The translations under genes were made by a program, and so were the position numbers. This document shows positions 47,761 to 55,399 of a DNA stretch of 64,000 bases, one piece after another (the stretch's first letter is position 1; every line of letters starts with the position of its first letter). Under the pieces are notes generated by a model. The model was given only the letters and a program-made list of their open reading frames with translations. It ran no database searches and had not been told where the DNA came from. Source of the stretch: Streptomyces sp. 11x1 (GTDB taxonomy: Bacteria; Actinomycetota; Actinomycetes; Streptomycetales; Streptomycetaceae); contig NZ_CP122458.1 in the NCBI RefSeq assembly GCF_032598905.1, forward strand, positions 9,697,001 through 9,761,000, written 5' to 3'.

Positions 47761-48657
47761 TCACTTCCGGCCGGGCGCCAGCGTGTTGCCGATGGAGGCG
47801 AGCACGACCGCCACGATCCCGGCGATCTGCCAGGCGGAGACGGCCTGGCCGAGGATCAGCAGCCCGAGAAGCGCGGCGACGGCGGGCTCCAGGCTCATCA
47901 GGACAGAGAAGCCCTGCGCCGGCATGCGGCGCAGGGCGTTGTTCTGCAGCGAGTAGGACACGACTTCGCACAGGAGGGCCACGCCGAGACAGCCCAGCAG
48001 CACCCAGGGGTCGAGCAACCGGGTGCCGGAGGTGGTCAGGGCCGGGGGAAGCGTCAGGAGGGCGGCCCACGCGGTCGCGACCGTCAGCCATCGCCCGTCC
48101 GCGGTCCGGCGCCCCAGGGCCGAGGAGACGAGGATGTAGCCGCCCCAGGTCACCGCCGCCCCGACGGCCAGCAGCACCCCGGTAACACCCACCGGACCCG
48201 TCGTGTCGGCCAGCGCGGTGAGACAGACCCCCACCGCGGCCAGCCCCGCCCACAGCAGACCGCGTGGTCGCATCGAGGAGAACAGGGCGATCGCCAGGGG
48301 GCCGGTGAACTCGATGGTGACGGCGACCCCCAACGGCAGCCGGTCGACGGCCGCGTAGAACGCCAGATGGTGCAGGGCCAGCAGGGTTCCGATGAGCAGG
48401 ACGAGCCCGAGCGTCGCTCGGTCGCGCACGGCGCGCGGGGACGCCCGCATGACGGCCGCCAGGACGACGGCCGCGAACAGGAGCCGCAGGGCCACCACTC
48501 CCGCCACACCGGCGAGGGGGAACAGCAGTTTGGCGAGGGCGGCGCCCAGCTCCAGGGCGACGATGCCACCGAGCACCATCAGGGTGGGCGGCACGCCCGG
48601 CCCCGCGGTCGTGTCCGGCACCACGGAGGCCCGCCTCTCGCGTTGGCCCTCCCTCAT
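47761..48657 (-). CDS. EamA/DMT family transporter
   Basis: A 298-residue protein with ten hydrophobic helices in two EamA repeats (LMVLGGIVALELGAALAKLL in the first, LLAVGAAVTWGGYILVSSAL in the second). EamA proteins export amino acids or other small metabolites. Its ATG overlaps the stop of the upstream dehydrogenase-like gene (ATGA), so it is the last gene of the minus-strand run from 52888 and is a good candidate exporter of the product made there. Confidence 0.9.
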   Translation of the reverse strand: MREGQRERRASVVPDTTAGPGVPPTLMVLGGIVALELGAALAKLLFPLAGVAGVVALRLLFAAVVLAAVMRASPRAVRDRATLGLVLLIGTLLALHHLAFYAAVDRLPLGVAVTIEFTGPLAIALFSSMRPRGLLWAGLAAVGVCLTALADTTGPVGVTGVLLAVGAAVTWGGYILVSSALGRRTADGRWLTVATAWAALLTLPPALTTSGTRLLDPWVLLGCLGVALLCEVVSYSLQNNALRRMPAQGFSVLMSLEPAVAALLGLLILGQAVSAWQIAGIVAVVLASIGNTLAPGRK

Positions 48658-49742
48658 GCGCAGGCCCGTGGCGGCAGGTTCCGCAGCCGTGTCCTCAGCG
48701 CGAGCATCCGGGCGCACCTTTCCCGTATGTCCGAGACGTGTGACGGGCGCAGGACGTCCGGCAGTTCCTTGTCGGTGTCCGGGTCGCCCTCCGCCGTGAA
48801 GCGGACCTCGCCGTCCGGCCTGACCTGGACGCCGTCCGATACCGCCCAACGCTGGTTGAGGGCGACGGCCCGCTCCCGGGACATTCCCCGGGGCAGGTCG
48901 AGGTGGATGCGGCCCGAGCGGATCCGCACGGGGTAACCGCCGGGCAGGCCCGCGGGCCCCGGGAGGTTCGCGTGCGTGTCGCGCCCGTCGAGGAGGTGCC
49001 CGAGGAGAAGGGCCGTGGCATGGCCGCCCACCGCGTTGAGTTCGGACCTCGGGGTGCCGCGCTGTGCGCGCAGCGCGTCGGTGACCTCCGCCATGGGCGC
49101 CTCGTCGAGCCAGGCCAGCGCTTCGTCGTCTGGGTGGCGCGGCGCGTGAAGATGTACGTGATGACCCAGCACGCGCAGGGTTCCCGGTGTTTCCTCGGCA
49201 CTCAGCGCGGACCGCAGCGAGGCGGCGATCGTCATGACGTTGCCCGTCCCGCAGAACACGGGGACGCCGAGCGCGTCCAGCACGGGATTGACCGCGTCAG
49301 GGAAACAGGCGTTCACCAGCAGGGCCCGCGGACTCACCTCGGCGATCGCCTCTCCCAGAGTGAGGGCGTGCACCGACTGCAGCGGCAGGGTCACGCCGAA
49401 CCCGGCCCGGGCCACGAGATCGCTCCAGGCCGACGGAGTGCGCGTCCCCTCCCAAGGTGACTGGTGCGAGGCGCAGTTGAGAACGACGGCGGGCCGAACG
49501 CGTGCCAGCACGGCACGGAACACCTCGGCGGAGTACTCCGGCGCCGGCAGCGCGCGGAACACCGCCCCGGTCCCGCTGAGTGCGGCGCGCGTGTTCGCGA
49601 CATAGCAGACCTCCGCCGCGTTGCGCGGTGTGCCCGACAGCAGGGTCACGGTGCACCGCTCGGCGGCGGTGGTGGCGAGGGACGAGCGGATCGCCCGCGT
49701 GAGCGATCCCACTCCGACGATCAGGATGTCGCGACTGGTCAA
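48654..49742 (-). CDS. Rossmann-fold dehydrogenase-like protein
   Basis: A 362-residue protein. The N-terminus has a nucleotide-binding loop (ILIVGVGSLTRAI), a VVLNCASHQSPWEG segment, and a middle part VNACFPDAVNPVLDALGVPVFCGTGN that suggests an active-site Cys. The closest general match is saccharopine or related dehydrogenases; no specific one is recognised. TTG 49742 was chosen because AGAGGAA precedes it by 7 nt and similarity starts there. It is coupled to the exporter and follows PanD by 82 bp. Confidence 0.68.
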   Translation of the reverse strand: MTSRDILIVGVGSLTRAIRSSLATTAAERCTVTLLSGTPRNAAEVCYVANTRAALSGTGAVFRALPAPEYSAEVFRAVLARVRPAVVLNCASHQSPWEGTRTPSAWSDLVARAGFGVTLPLQSVHALTLGEAIAEVSPRALLVNACFPDAVNPVLDALGVPVFCGTGNVMTIAASLRSALSAEETPGTLRVLGHHVHLHAPRHPDDEALAWLDEAPMAEVTDALRAQRGTPRSELNAVGGHATALLLGHLLDGRDTHANLPGPAGLPGGYPVRIRSGRIHLDLPRGMSRERAVALNQRWAVSDGVQVRPDGEVRFTAEGDPDTDKELPDVLRPSHVSDIRERCARMLALRTRLRNLPPRACA

Positions 49743-49824
49743 TGGAATTCCTCTGAGGTCGTCCCGCGACGGGCGGGCGCGGGACCGGACCCGCGACGGG
49801 CGGGTCCGGTCCCGCACGGCATTC

Positions 49825-50274
49825 CTACCGTGCCGCGGGGTGCGGGGCGGAGGGGTGAGGTTCCTTCAGCTGGTCGCCGCGGAAGGTGCCCGTTCCCTCG
49901 GGGGCGGCGGCCGGGTCGGTGCCCTCGTGAATGATCTTGTTCGAACCGTCGACGAAGAGGACCCGGGGCTCGTGCGTCTTGGTCTCCTCCTCGGTGACGC
50001 CGGCGTACGCCATGATGATCACGAGGTCGCCCGGCAGCGCGAGCCGGGTGGTCGGGCCGTTGATCCCGATGACACCGCTCCCGCGGGGGCCCGGAAGGGC
50101 GTAGGTCGTCCAGCGCGCGCCGTTGTTGAGGACGACGACGTCCACTTTTTCGTGCGGCAGGATGTCGGCCTTCTCCATGAGGTCGGGGTCGAGGGTGATC
50201 GAACCGATGTAGTGCAGGTCCGCCTGGGTCACGGTCGCCCGGTGGATCTTCGACTTGAGCAGTTCACGCTTCAC
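49825..50274 (-). CDS. panD: Aspartate 1-decarboxylase (pyruvoyl enzyme)
   Basis: A 149-residue PanD, which makes beta-alanine from aspartate. It self-cleaves at Gly24-Ser25 (HYIGSITLD) to form the pyruvoyl group. Lys9, Arg54 and Tyr58 of the catalytic set are all in place. The C-terminal 25 residues (PAAAPEGTGTF onwards) are an extension beyond the usual end. GTG 50274 has AAGGAG 11 nt upstream. Placed among specialised-metabolism genes and not next to panC, it probably supplies beta-alanine for a product, though it could also serve pantothenate synthesis. Confidence 0.93.
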   Translation of the reverse strand: MKRELLKSKIHRATVTQADLHYIGSITLDPDLMEKADILPHEKVDVVVLNNGARWTTYALPGPRGSGVIGINGPTTRLALPGDLVIIMAYAGVTEEETKTHEPRVLFVDGSNKIIHEGTDPAAAPEGTGTFRGDQLKEPHPSAPHPAAR

Positions 50275-50310
50275 GGGTCGTCAACTCCTTCTCGGTTCTC
50301 GCCTTCGGGG

Positions 50311-50361
50311 TTCTTCGCCGCACGGTTCTTCGTCGAACAGTTCTTCACCGCACGGTTCTTC
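50311..50361. repeat. 30-bp-period direct repeat before panD
   Basis: A 21-bp unit (50311-50331 and 50341-50361) with one mismatch recurs at a 30-bp period in the 107-bp gap between panD and the upstream gene, and is rich in TTCTTC and CGCACGG on the plus strand. Confidence 0.75.
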
Positions 50362-50381
50362 TCGGGACGGCGGGGGAGAGG

Positions 50382-51758
50382 TCACCGGGCCTCGGAGACC
50401 AGCAGGGCCATGTGCTGCGCGTCGGTCACCACCTGTACCTGGTCCGGTCGTACACCTTCGCCCACGGGCCGGTGATAGACCCCGGAGCCGTGGACCACGA
50501 GGTCGCCGAAGCCGTCGGCCAGTCCTCGGTCGACAGCGTTGAAGACACCGGTCAGCGCCATGACCAGCGACCACTCCCCGAGCGTGCGCGGGTCGTCGGG
50601 CAGCTCACAGCCGGTGCCGCGCAGATACCGCCGCACCTCGCCGTAGCGGGCCAGGCACTCCTGCAGCGACACGATGACGCCCGAGCCGCCGTGCGCCTTC
50701 ATCAGCCCGGTCATCTCGGGCGCGGTCGGGGGCTCCTTGGTGTAGAAGGTCGGCTCCAGGTTCTCCCGTTCGGACCAGGTGGTCCGCGGAAAGTGGGGCG
50801 AGGCGTCCTGTCGCAGCAGTCCGGTGCGGCTGTCGTGCCGGTACTCGACGCGGGGCTCCTCGCCCGTCCGGGCACGCAGGAAGTGCCGCACCATGTCGCT
50901 CGTCTCGGAGTGCTGCACCAGCAGGAAGCCGGGCTGACGCACCGGCAGGCCCAGACTCGCCAGCAGGTCGAGGCCGCGCTGGTAGCCGAGGAGTCCGTAG
51001 GCGCTGGACACCGCGTGGGCATGCAGCCGGCGGCCGGGCCCGTCACCGAACTCGTATTCGAAGAAGGCCCGGCAGCAGTCCGCAGCCTGGTAGTTGGCGA
51101 TGTTCAAGGACTGCCAGACACGCCACGGCCCGTGCCCGGGAGCCGACAGCACGCGCGTGAACTCCGCGCCGATCCTCTTCACCGCGGCCGGATCGTCGCC
51201 TTCGTACACCATCAACGGGTTCAGACGCCGCAGCTCGTCGGAGTCGATGAGCGGGTCGCGGCGGAACTTGTAGAGCGTCCCCCGCGGGGTCAGCGTCACG
51301 ATGCGCAGTTCGTCGGGGTCCGCCAGCCCCAGCCGAAGGGCCCGCCCGACCGCGTCCCGCAGGGCGATCGCCTTGTTGCCCGACGAGGGGGTGAAGAGCA
51401 GGACCGGTTCGCCGGTGCGCCGGATGTGGCGGACGGCTCGCGCCACCATCAGCAGCGAGGCGGGGGTCTTGCCGGTGCGGGTCGCGGGATTCCTCGTCAG
51501 GTCCAGGAGCGTCAGCCGCTTGTCGCCGTAGTCGTCGAGCCCCGTCCACGACGCTCGCGCGACGCTGAAGAACTCCTCCCAGGTGTCGTTCAGCTCCGGG
51601 TAGTCGAACGCGGGGGTGAAGGTGTCGCCGGGCGCCCTGTCGCGAAGCCTCTCGGACACCAGCCGGATCCCGCGGTAGTAGCGCACGATCAGGCTGTCCG
51701 ACGAGGTCGTCCTGATCTCCGAGTCGAACGTCGCGTGCGACGTGAGGGCGGTCGTCAT
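50382..51758 (-). CDS. Unassigned protein, possible PLP fold-type II enzyme
   Basis: A 458-residue protein that I cannot assign to a named family. Two segments resemble PLP-dependent fold-type II enzymes such as threonine synthase: NPATRTGKTPAS (Lys97 in the position of the Schiff-base Lys of NPTGSFKDR) and TPSSGNKAIAL (SSGN at 125-128, the phosphate/substrate loop). Much of the remainder (a long C-terminal half with many Arg/Glu) is not matched. ATG 51758 has GGTGGAGGT upstream and overlaps the stop of the TPP beta gene (ATGA). It would then act on an amino acid made by its neighbours. Confidence 0.6.
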   Translation of the reverse strand: MTTALTSHATFDSEIRTTSSDSLIVRYYRGIRLVSERLRDRAPGDTFTPAFDYPELNDTWEEFFSVARASWTGLDDYGDKRLTLLDLTRNPATRTGKTPASLLMVARAVRHIRRTGEPVLLFTPSSGNKAIALRDAVGRALRLGLADPDELRIVTLTPRGTLYKFRRDPLIDSDELRRLNPLMVYEGDDPAAVKRIGAEFTRVLSAPGHGPWRVWQSLNIANYQAADCCRAFFEYEFGDGPGRRLHAHAVSSAYGLLGYQRGLDLLASLGLPVRQPGFLLVQHSETSDMVRHFLRARTGEEPRVEYRHDSRTGLLRQDASPHFPRTTWSERENLEPTFYTKEPPTAPEMTGLMKAHGGSGVIVSLQECLARYGEVRRYLRGTGCELPDDPRTLGEWSLVMALTGVFNAVDRGLADGFGDLVVHGSGVYHRPVGEGVRPDQVQVVTDAQHMALLVSEAR

Positions 51759-52336
51759 ACCTCCACCTTTCGTGGACCGGTCATCCAGTCGCGGAAGCGC
51801 AGGAAGTTGGCCGCGGGGTCCACCGCGATCCGTGGACTGCTCCCGGCGGGCGCGGGCTCCGTGGGGACGTACACCAGATGCGGCCCCCGGGGGGTGCGGA
51901 CGAGCTCCGGCAGTCGTCGACGGAGGTCCGCCGGGTCCTCGATCCGTGTGCACGCGCGGTAGCCCATGGCCATGGCCATCAGGGGGATGTCGAACAGGGC
52001 GCTGGACGATTCCTGGCCGCCGGTCGACTCGTAGCCGCCGTTGTCGAGGACGAGGTGGAGGAGGTTCTCCGGCCCGTACTGCTTCACGACCATCAGCGCC
52101 CCGGGGTTCATGAGGAAGGCGCCGTCCCCGTCGACCACCACCGTGGTCCGGTGCGTCCGCCGGGCGATTCCCACACCGATCACCGAGGCCATCCCCATGG
52201 AGCCCGTCATGTACAGGTGGTTCGGCGCGTCGCCCGCGGCGAAGGCCTCCCGGCACGTGTAGCCCGTGGTGGACACGACAGGGCTGTCGTGTCCGTGGGC
52301 CACGACCGCCTCCAGCACGTCCGGTCGCCGCGTCAC
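51755..52336 (-). CDS. TPP-dependent decarboxylase, C-terminal (beta) subunit
   Basis: A 193-residue protein with the TPP-binding half of phosphonopyruvate/sulfopyruvate-type decarboxylases. It carries STTGYTCREAF, LYMTGSMGMAS, and the thiamine-diphosphate motif VVDGDGAFLMNPGAL, then LDNGGYESTGGQ as in phosphonopyruvate decarboxylase. GTG 52336 overlaps the stop of the alpha half (GTGA). Together the halves would decarboxylate a 3-phosphono-, 3-sulfo- or similar 2-oxo acid to an aldehyde. No PEP mutase or sulfolactate gene is visible in the window, so the true substrate is open. Confidence 0.82.
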   Translation of the reverse strand: MTRRPDVLEAVVAHGHDSPVVSTTGYTCREAFAAGDAPNHLYMTGSMGMASVIGVGIARRTHRTTVVVDGDGAFLMNPGALMVVKQYGPENLLHLVLDNGGYESTGGQESSSALFDIPLMAMAMGYRACTRIEDPADLRRRLPELVRTPRGPHLVYVPTEPAPAGSSPRIAVDPAANFLRFRDWMTGPRKVEV

Positions 52337-52888
52337 CGGGCCGCGCTCCAGCCGAAGGACTCCGGGGGCACCAGGAGGGCGACGGGCCCCGTCCGGTCCG
52401 CCAGCATGGTCTCGAACCACGCCACCGCACCGCGGTCGCCGTCCGGTCCGAACGTGCGCCAGGGCACCCCCAGACGGTCGAGCACGGGCACGGTCACCTC
52501 TCCCATGCCCCGGTTCTCCCGAGTGCCGTCGACACCGGTGCCGCGCATGCTGACGATCAGTCCGAGCGGCACGTCGAACGGTTCCACCAGGGACGCCATG
52601 ACGTTGACGGACTGTCCGAAGCCCGAGTTCTGCATGAGCACGGCGCCACGCCCGCCGGCCAGGGCGGTGCCCACGGCCAGCGCGACGGCGTTGTCCTCAC
52701 GATGGACGTACCGGAACTCCGGATGGTCCCCCCTCGAGTCGGCCGAGCAGCGGAGCCAGCACACCGCACGGGGTCGCCGCGCACAGGTCGGGGCACCACG
52801 TGGCCAGCACGGACGCGAGGTCCGCGACGCGACGGTGGGGGGAGTCCAGCCGGTCCGGTTCCACGGATGTGCTCGTGTTCACTGTCAT
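52333..52888 (-). pseudogene. TPP-dependent decarboxylase alpha subunit, apparent frameshift
   Basis: The N-terminal part (ATG 52888, MTVNTSTSVEPDRL, then ATPCGVLAPLLGRLE) and the C-terminal part (DHPEFRYVHREDNAVAL, VLMQNSGFGQSVN, LIVSMRGTG) are in different frames. The switch falls at a run of six G on the coding strand (52728-52733), where five G would give one continuous ORF of about 185 residues. The QNSGFGQ motif and catalytic Glu (HRED) belong to the PYR half of the enzyme. Because the partner and the next genes are intact and coupled, a sequencing error or slippage at the run is as likely as true inactivation. Confidence 0.78.
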
Positions 52889-53276
52889 GTGTGTTCTGTC
52901 TTCTTTCTCTCGGATCGAGGCGCTGCGTGCCGGGGGATCTCGCGCCGGGACCGCAGCGGTGTGAGCAGAGAGGGGAGTCCGTGGAGACGCGCCGCACGGG
53001 CCGATGTCGTCCACGGCGCACCAGACTTCCCGCGTTCCGGTGCCCGGGGCGAGGTGCGAGGGACACACCCTCGCGGCCCCCTCGCGGTGGTCCGGTCACC
53101 ACCCGGCACCGCCCGGGACGCGGCAACCGCCCGAACCGGGCGCCGGGACGGTGCCCGGGCCACCACACCCCGGCCGCGAGGCCCGGACGGTGTCCCGGTG
53201 AGAGACTGTTCATGACGCACCGACACCGGAGTCCTCCGGTCGTCCATGCCTGGTGAGGACGGGAAGGAACCGACCG
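52889..53276. other. Divergent region with inverted-repeat copy L
   Basis: This 388-bp stretch separates the TPP gene (minus) and the hydrolase gene (plus). It holds the left 81-bp inverted-repeat copy (53086-53166) and a GGGAAGGAA ribosome site at 53260. No ORF with coding character was seen. Confidence 0.6.
53086..53166 (+). repeat. Inverted-repeat element, left copy
   Basis: Starts GGTGGTCCGGTCACC and ends CCGGGCCACCAC. Hand alignment against the reverse complement of 54129-54210 gives roughly 80 per cent identity over 82 positions. It is itself partly palindromic (ends complementary, central CCGCCCGAACCGGGCG hairpin). Confidence 0.75.
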
Positions 53277-54128
53277 TTGCACGACTGGGAGTTGCCCGAG
53301 ACCTTTGAAAGCCGGTCGGGGACAGTCCGATGGAACCGGCTGGGACCACGAGAGGGTGAACCCGTCGTGCTGTTGCACGGCACCCCGTTCTCCTCGTACG
53401 TGTGGCGGGAGATCGCCTCCGCGCTCGCCGACCGGGGCCATCAGGTGTTCGTCTGGGACATGCCCGGCTACGGTGCGTCCGAGAAGGCCGAGGGCCAGGA
53501 CGTCTCCCTCGCGGCGCAGGGCGAGGTCTTCGCCGAGTTGGTGGCGCACTGGCGGCTGTCGGCCCCGTCCGTGGTCGCCCACGACTTCGGTGGCTGTGTC
53601 TCCCTCAGGGCCCATCTGCTGCACGACGTTCCCTACCGTCGCCTGGCGCTCGTCGATCCGGTGGCCCTCGCACCGTGGGGCTCACCGTTCTTCCGGCTGG
53701 TCGGCGAGTACGCGCACGTGTTCGAGCAGTTGCCGCCCGCACTGCACCGCGCGCTCGTGCGCGAGTACATCGCCTCGGCGAGCCACGCGGGGCTGCGCCC
53801 CGAGGCGGCCGACGCCCTGGCCTGGCCCTGGACGGACGAGACGGGACAAGCGGCGTTCTACCGGCAGATCGCCCAGGCCGACCAGCGCCACACCGACGAG
53901 ATCCAGGGGCGGTACCGGGACATCGGTGTCCCCGTCACCGTGTGCTGGGGCGAGGAGGACTCCTGGATCCCCGTCGCGAAGGCCCATGAACTGGTGTCAC
54001 TGATCCCCGGCGCGCGGCTGCGGCTCATCCCCGGCGCGGGCCATCTGGTGCCACTGGATGCGACCACGCGCCTGCTCGACGCACTGGTCGCCTTCCTCTC
54101 CGAGGACGACGGGGCGACGGAGACGTGA
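53277..54128 (+). CDS. Alpha/beta hydrolase (dehalogenase/epoxide-hydrolase type)
   Basis: A 283-residue hydrolase. The oxyanion HG-motif is LLHGTPFSSYVWR, and the nucleophile elbow is AHDFGG, with Asp as nucleophile as in haloalkane dehalogenases and epoxide hydrolases. The acid is in EEDSWIP and the catalytic His in GAGHLVPLD. TTG 53277 was chosen because GGGAAGGAA precedes it by 8 nt; GTG 53253 would add eight residues without a ribosome site. The gene is exactly bracketed by two inverted copies of an 80-bp element. Confidence 0.87.
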   Translation: MHDWELPETFESRSGTVRWNRLGPREGEPVVLLHGTPFSSYVWREIASALADRGHQVFVWDMPGYGASEKAEGQDVSLAAQGEVFAELVAHWRLSAPSVVAHDFGGCVSLRAHLLHDVPYRRLALVDPVALAPWGSPFFRLVGEYAHVFEQLPPALHRALVREYIASASHAGLRPEAADALAWPWTDETGQAAFYRQIAQADQRHTDEIQGRYRDIGVPVTVCWGEEDSWIPVAKAHELVSLIPGARLRLIPGAGHLVPLDATTRLLDALVAFLSEDDGATET

Positions 54129-54210
54129 GTGGTGGCCCGGCCACCACCTCGCCGCCCGATTCGGGCGGTTGACGGGATCCTGGCCGGCGCCGGTTGGTGA
54201 CCGGGCCACC
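54129..54210 (-). repeat. Inverted-repeat element, right copy
   Basis: Reverse-complement partner of 53086-53166. On the minus strand it begins GGTGGCCCGGTCACC and ends CCGGGCCACCAC, and its centre is a CCGCCCGAATCGGGCGG palindrome. It begins directly after the hydrolase stop and could also act as its terminator. Confidence 0.75.
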
Positions 54211-54280
54211 CTCGGCGGGCGGCAGCGGTGTGTTCCTCCCACCTCGTCCTCCGCACCGGCGACGAGAAGCCTGGTGTGTC

Positions 54281-55399
54281 ATGGAAGACATCGCCACCCA
54301 GCTGTGCGCCGTCCTGTTCACGGAGTTTCGCCGCTACGACCAGCGCATCCAGGCGCGGCAGTACCTGGACGGGCTGCTGAGCGCCGAGGGACGCAAGTCC
54401 ATCGCCAACATCGCGTCGGCCGTCGGAGCACCCCGTGACGCCCAGCGGCTGCACCACTTCGTCAGCAGCTCGCGCTGGGAGTGGACGCCGCTGCGCCGGG
54501 CCCTCGCCCGCTTCCTCCAGACGACGGGACCCGCGTCGGCCTGGGTGCTGAAACCGGTGTCGATCCGCAAGACCGGCGAACACAGTGTGGGGGTGGGCCG
54601 GCACTTCTCGCCCGACACCCGTCAGCTCGTCAACGGCCAGCAGGCGTACGGCATGTGGTTCGCGTCCCCGAGCGTGACCGCACCGGTCAGCTGGCGCCTG
54701 AGGCTGACCGGGCGGTGGAGCGACGACGCGGCGGCGGACACCGGCCGGTACGACACCGTCACCGGGCTCCTGGACGACGTACGCCGCTGGAGCGACCCGC
54801 CGCGGCCGGCGCTGCTCGATGTGCGCGGCGTACCGGAGGAGGAAGGTCTCGTGACACGGCGTCTGGAGGCCGGGTTCCCGCTCGTGGTGCGGATCGGCGG
54901 GCGGATGCGGATCGCGGCGGAACATCCGACGTCGGGAGGTCACGGCCCCTGCGTCGCCCCCGCGCAGCGGATCCTCGACAGGGCGCTGCGATCGCGGCAC
55001 ACCCGGTCGCCCACGGGAGGCGGTCGGCCGGACACGGCGTTCGTGACCACCCCGGTGCGCCTCGCCGGCCAAGGGCCGGGCCGCGGGCCGCTCACCGCCC
55101 TCGGGGTCTGGCACGACCTGCGCCACCCGCCGTCGCAGGTGTGGCTGACCAATGTGCCCGCCCTCTCCGCGCCCGCGTTGCTGAACCTCACCCGGTTGTC
55201 CGGGAGAGCCGAGCAGGGCTGGCGCACCCTTGGCGAGGCGGTGGGACTGCGCGACTTCGAGGGCCGGTCGCTGGAGGGCTGGCACCGGCACATGACCCTG
55301 GCCTCCTGCGCCTACGCGATCTCCGCCCTGACTGCGGCGGACGCCGCCGGTCAGTCGGTGTACGGCTCGGGCTCGAAGGTCTGCGGGCTGTCCGCCTGA
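54281..55399 (+). CDS. IS701-like transposase homologue lacking first catalytic Asp
   Basis: A 372-residue protein of IS701-transposase architecture. The SVGVGRHFSP and NGQQAYG segments and the closing RAEQGW, GLRDFEGRS and GWHRHMTLAS, which carry the Glu of the DDE triad, are recognisable. In place of the usual DDTGFPKKG around residue 91 it reads KPVSIRKTG, so the first catalytic Asp is gone. Transposition activity is therefore unlikely; it may be domesticated as a DNA-binding protein, or be a decaying element. No flanking target-site duplication was identified. Its last 49 bp overlap the convergent regulator gene. Confidence 0.75.
   Translation: MEDIATQLCAVLFTEFRRYDQRIQARQYLDGLLSAEGRKSIANIASAVGAPRDAQRLHHFVSSSRWEWTPLRRALARFLQTTGPASAWVLKPVSIRKTGEHSVGVGRHFSPDTRQLVNGQQAYGMWFASPSVTAPVSWRLRLTGRWSDDAAADTGRYDTVTGLLDDVRRWSDPPRPALLDVRGVPEEEGLVTRRLEAGFPLVVRIGGRMRIAAEHPTSGGHGPCVAPAQRILDRALRSRHTRSPTGGGRPDTAFVTTPVRLAGQGPGRGPLTALGVWHDLRHPPSQVWLTNVPALSAPALLNLTRLSGRAEQGWRTLGEAVGLRDFEGRSLEGWHRHMTLASCAYAISALTAADAAGQSVYGSGSKVCGLSA

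Noticed and set aside
54281..55399. Active insertion sequence
   Set aside because: First catalytic Asp is missing and no terminal repeats or target duplication directly flank the gene; the nearby inverted repeats enclose the hydrolase, not this gene.
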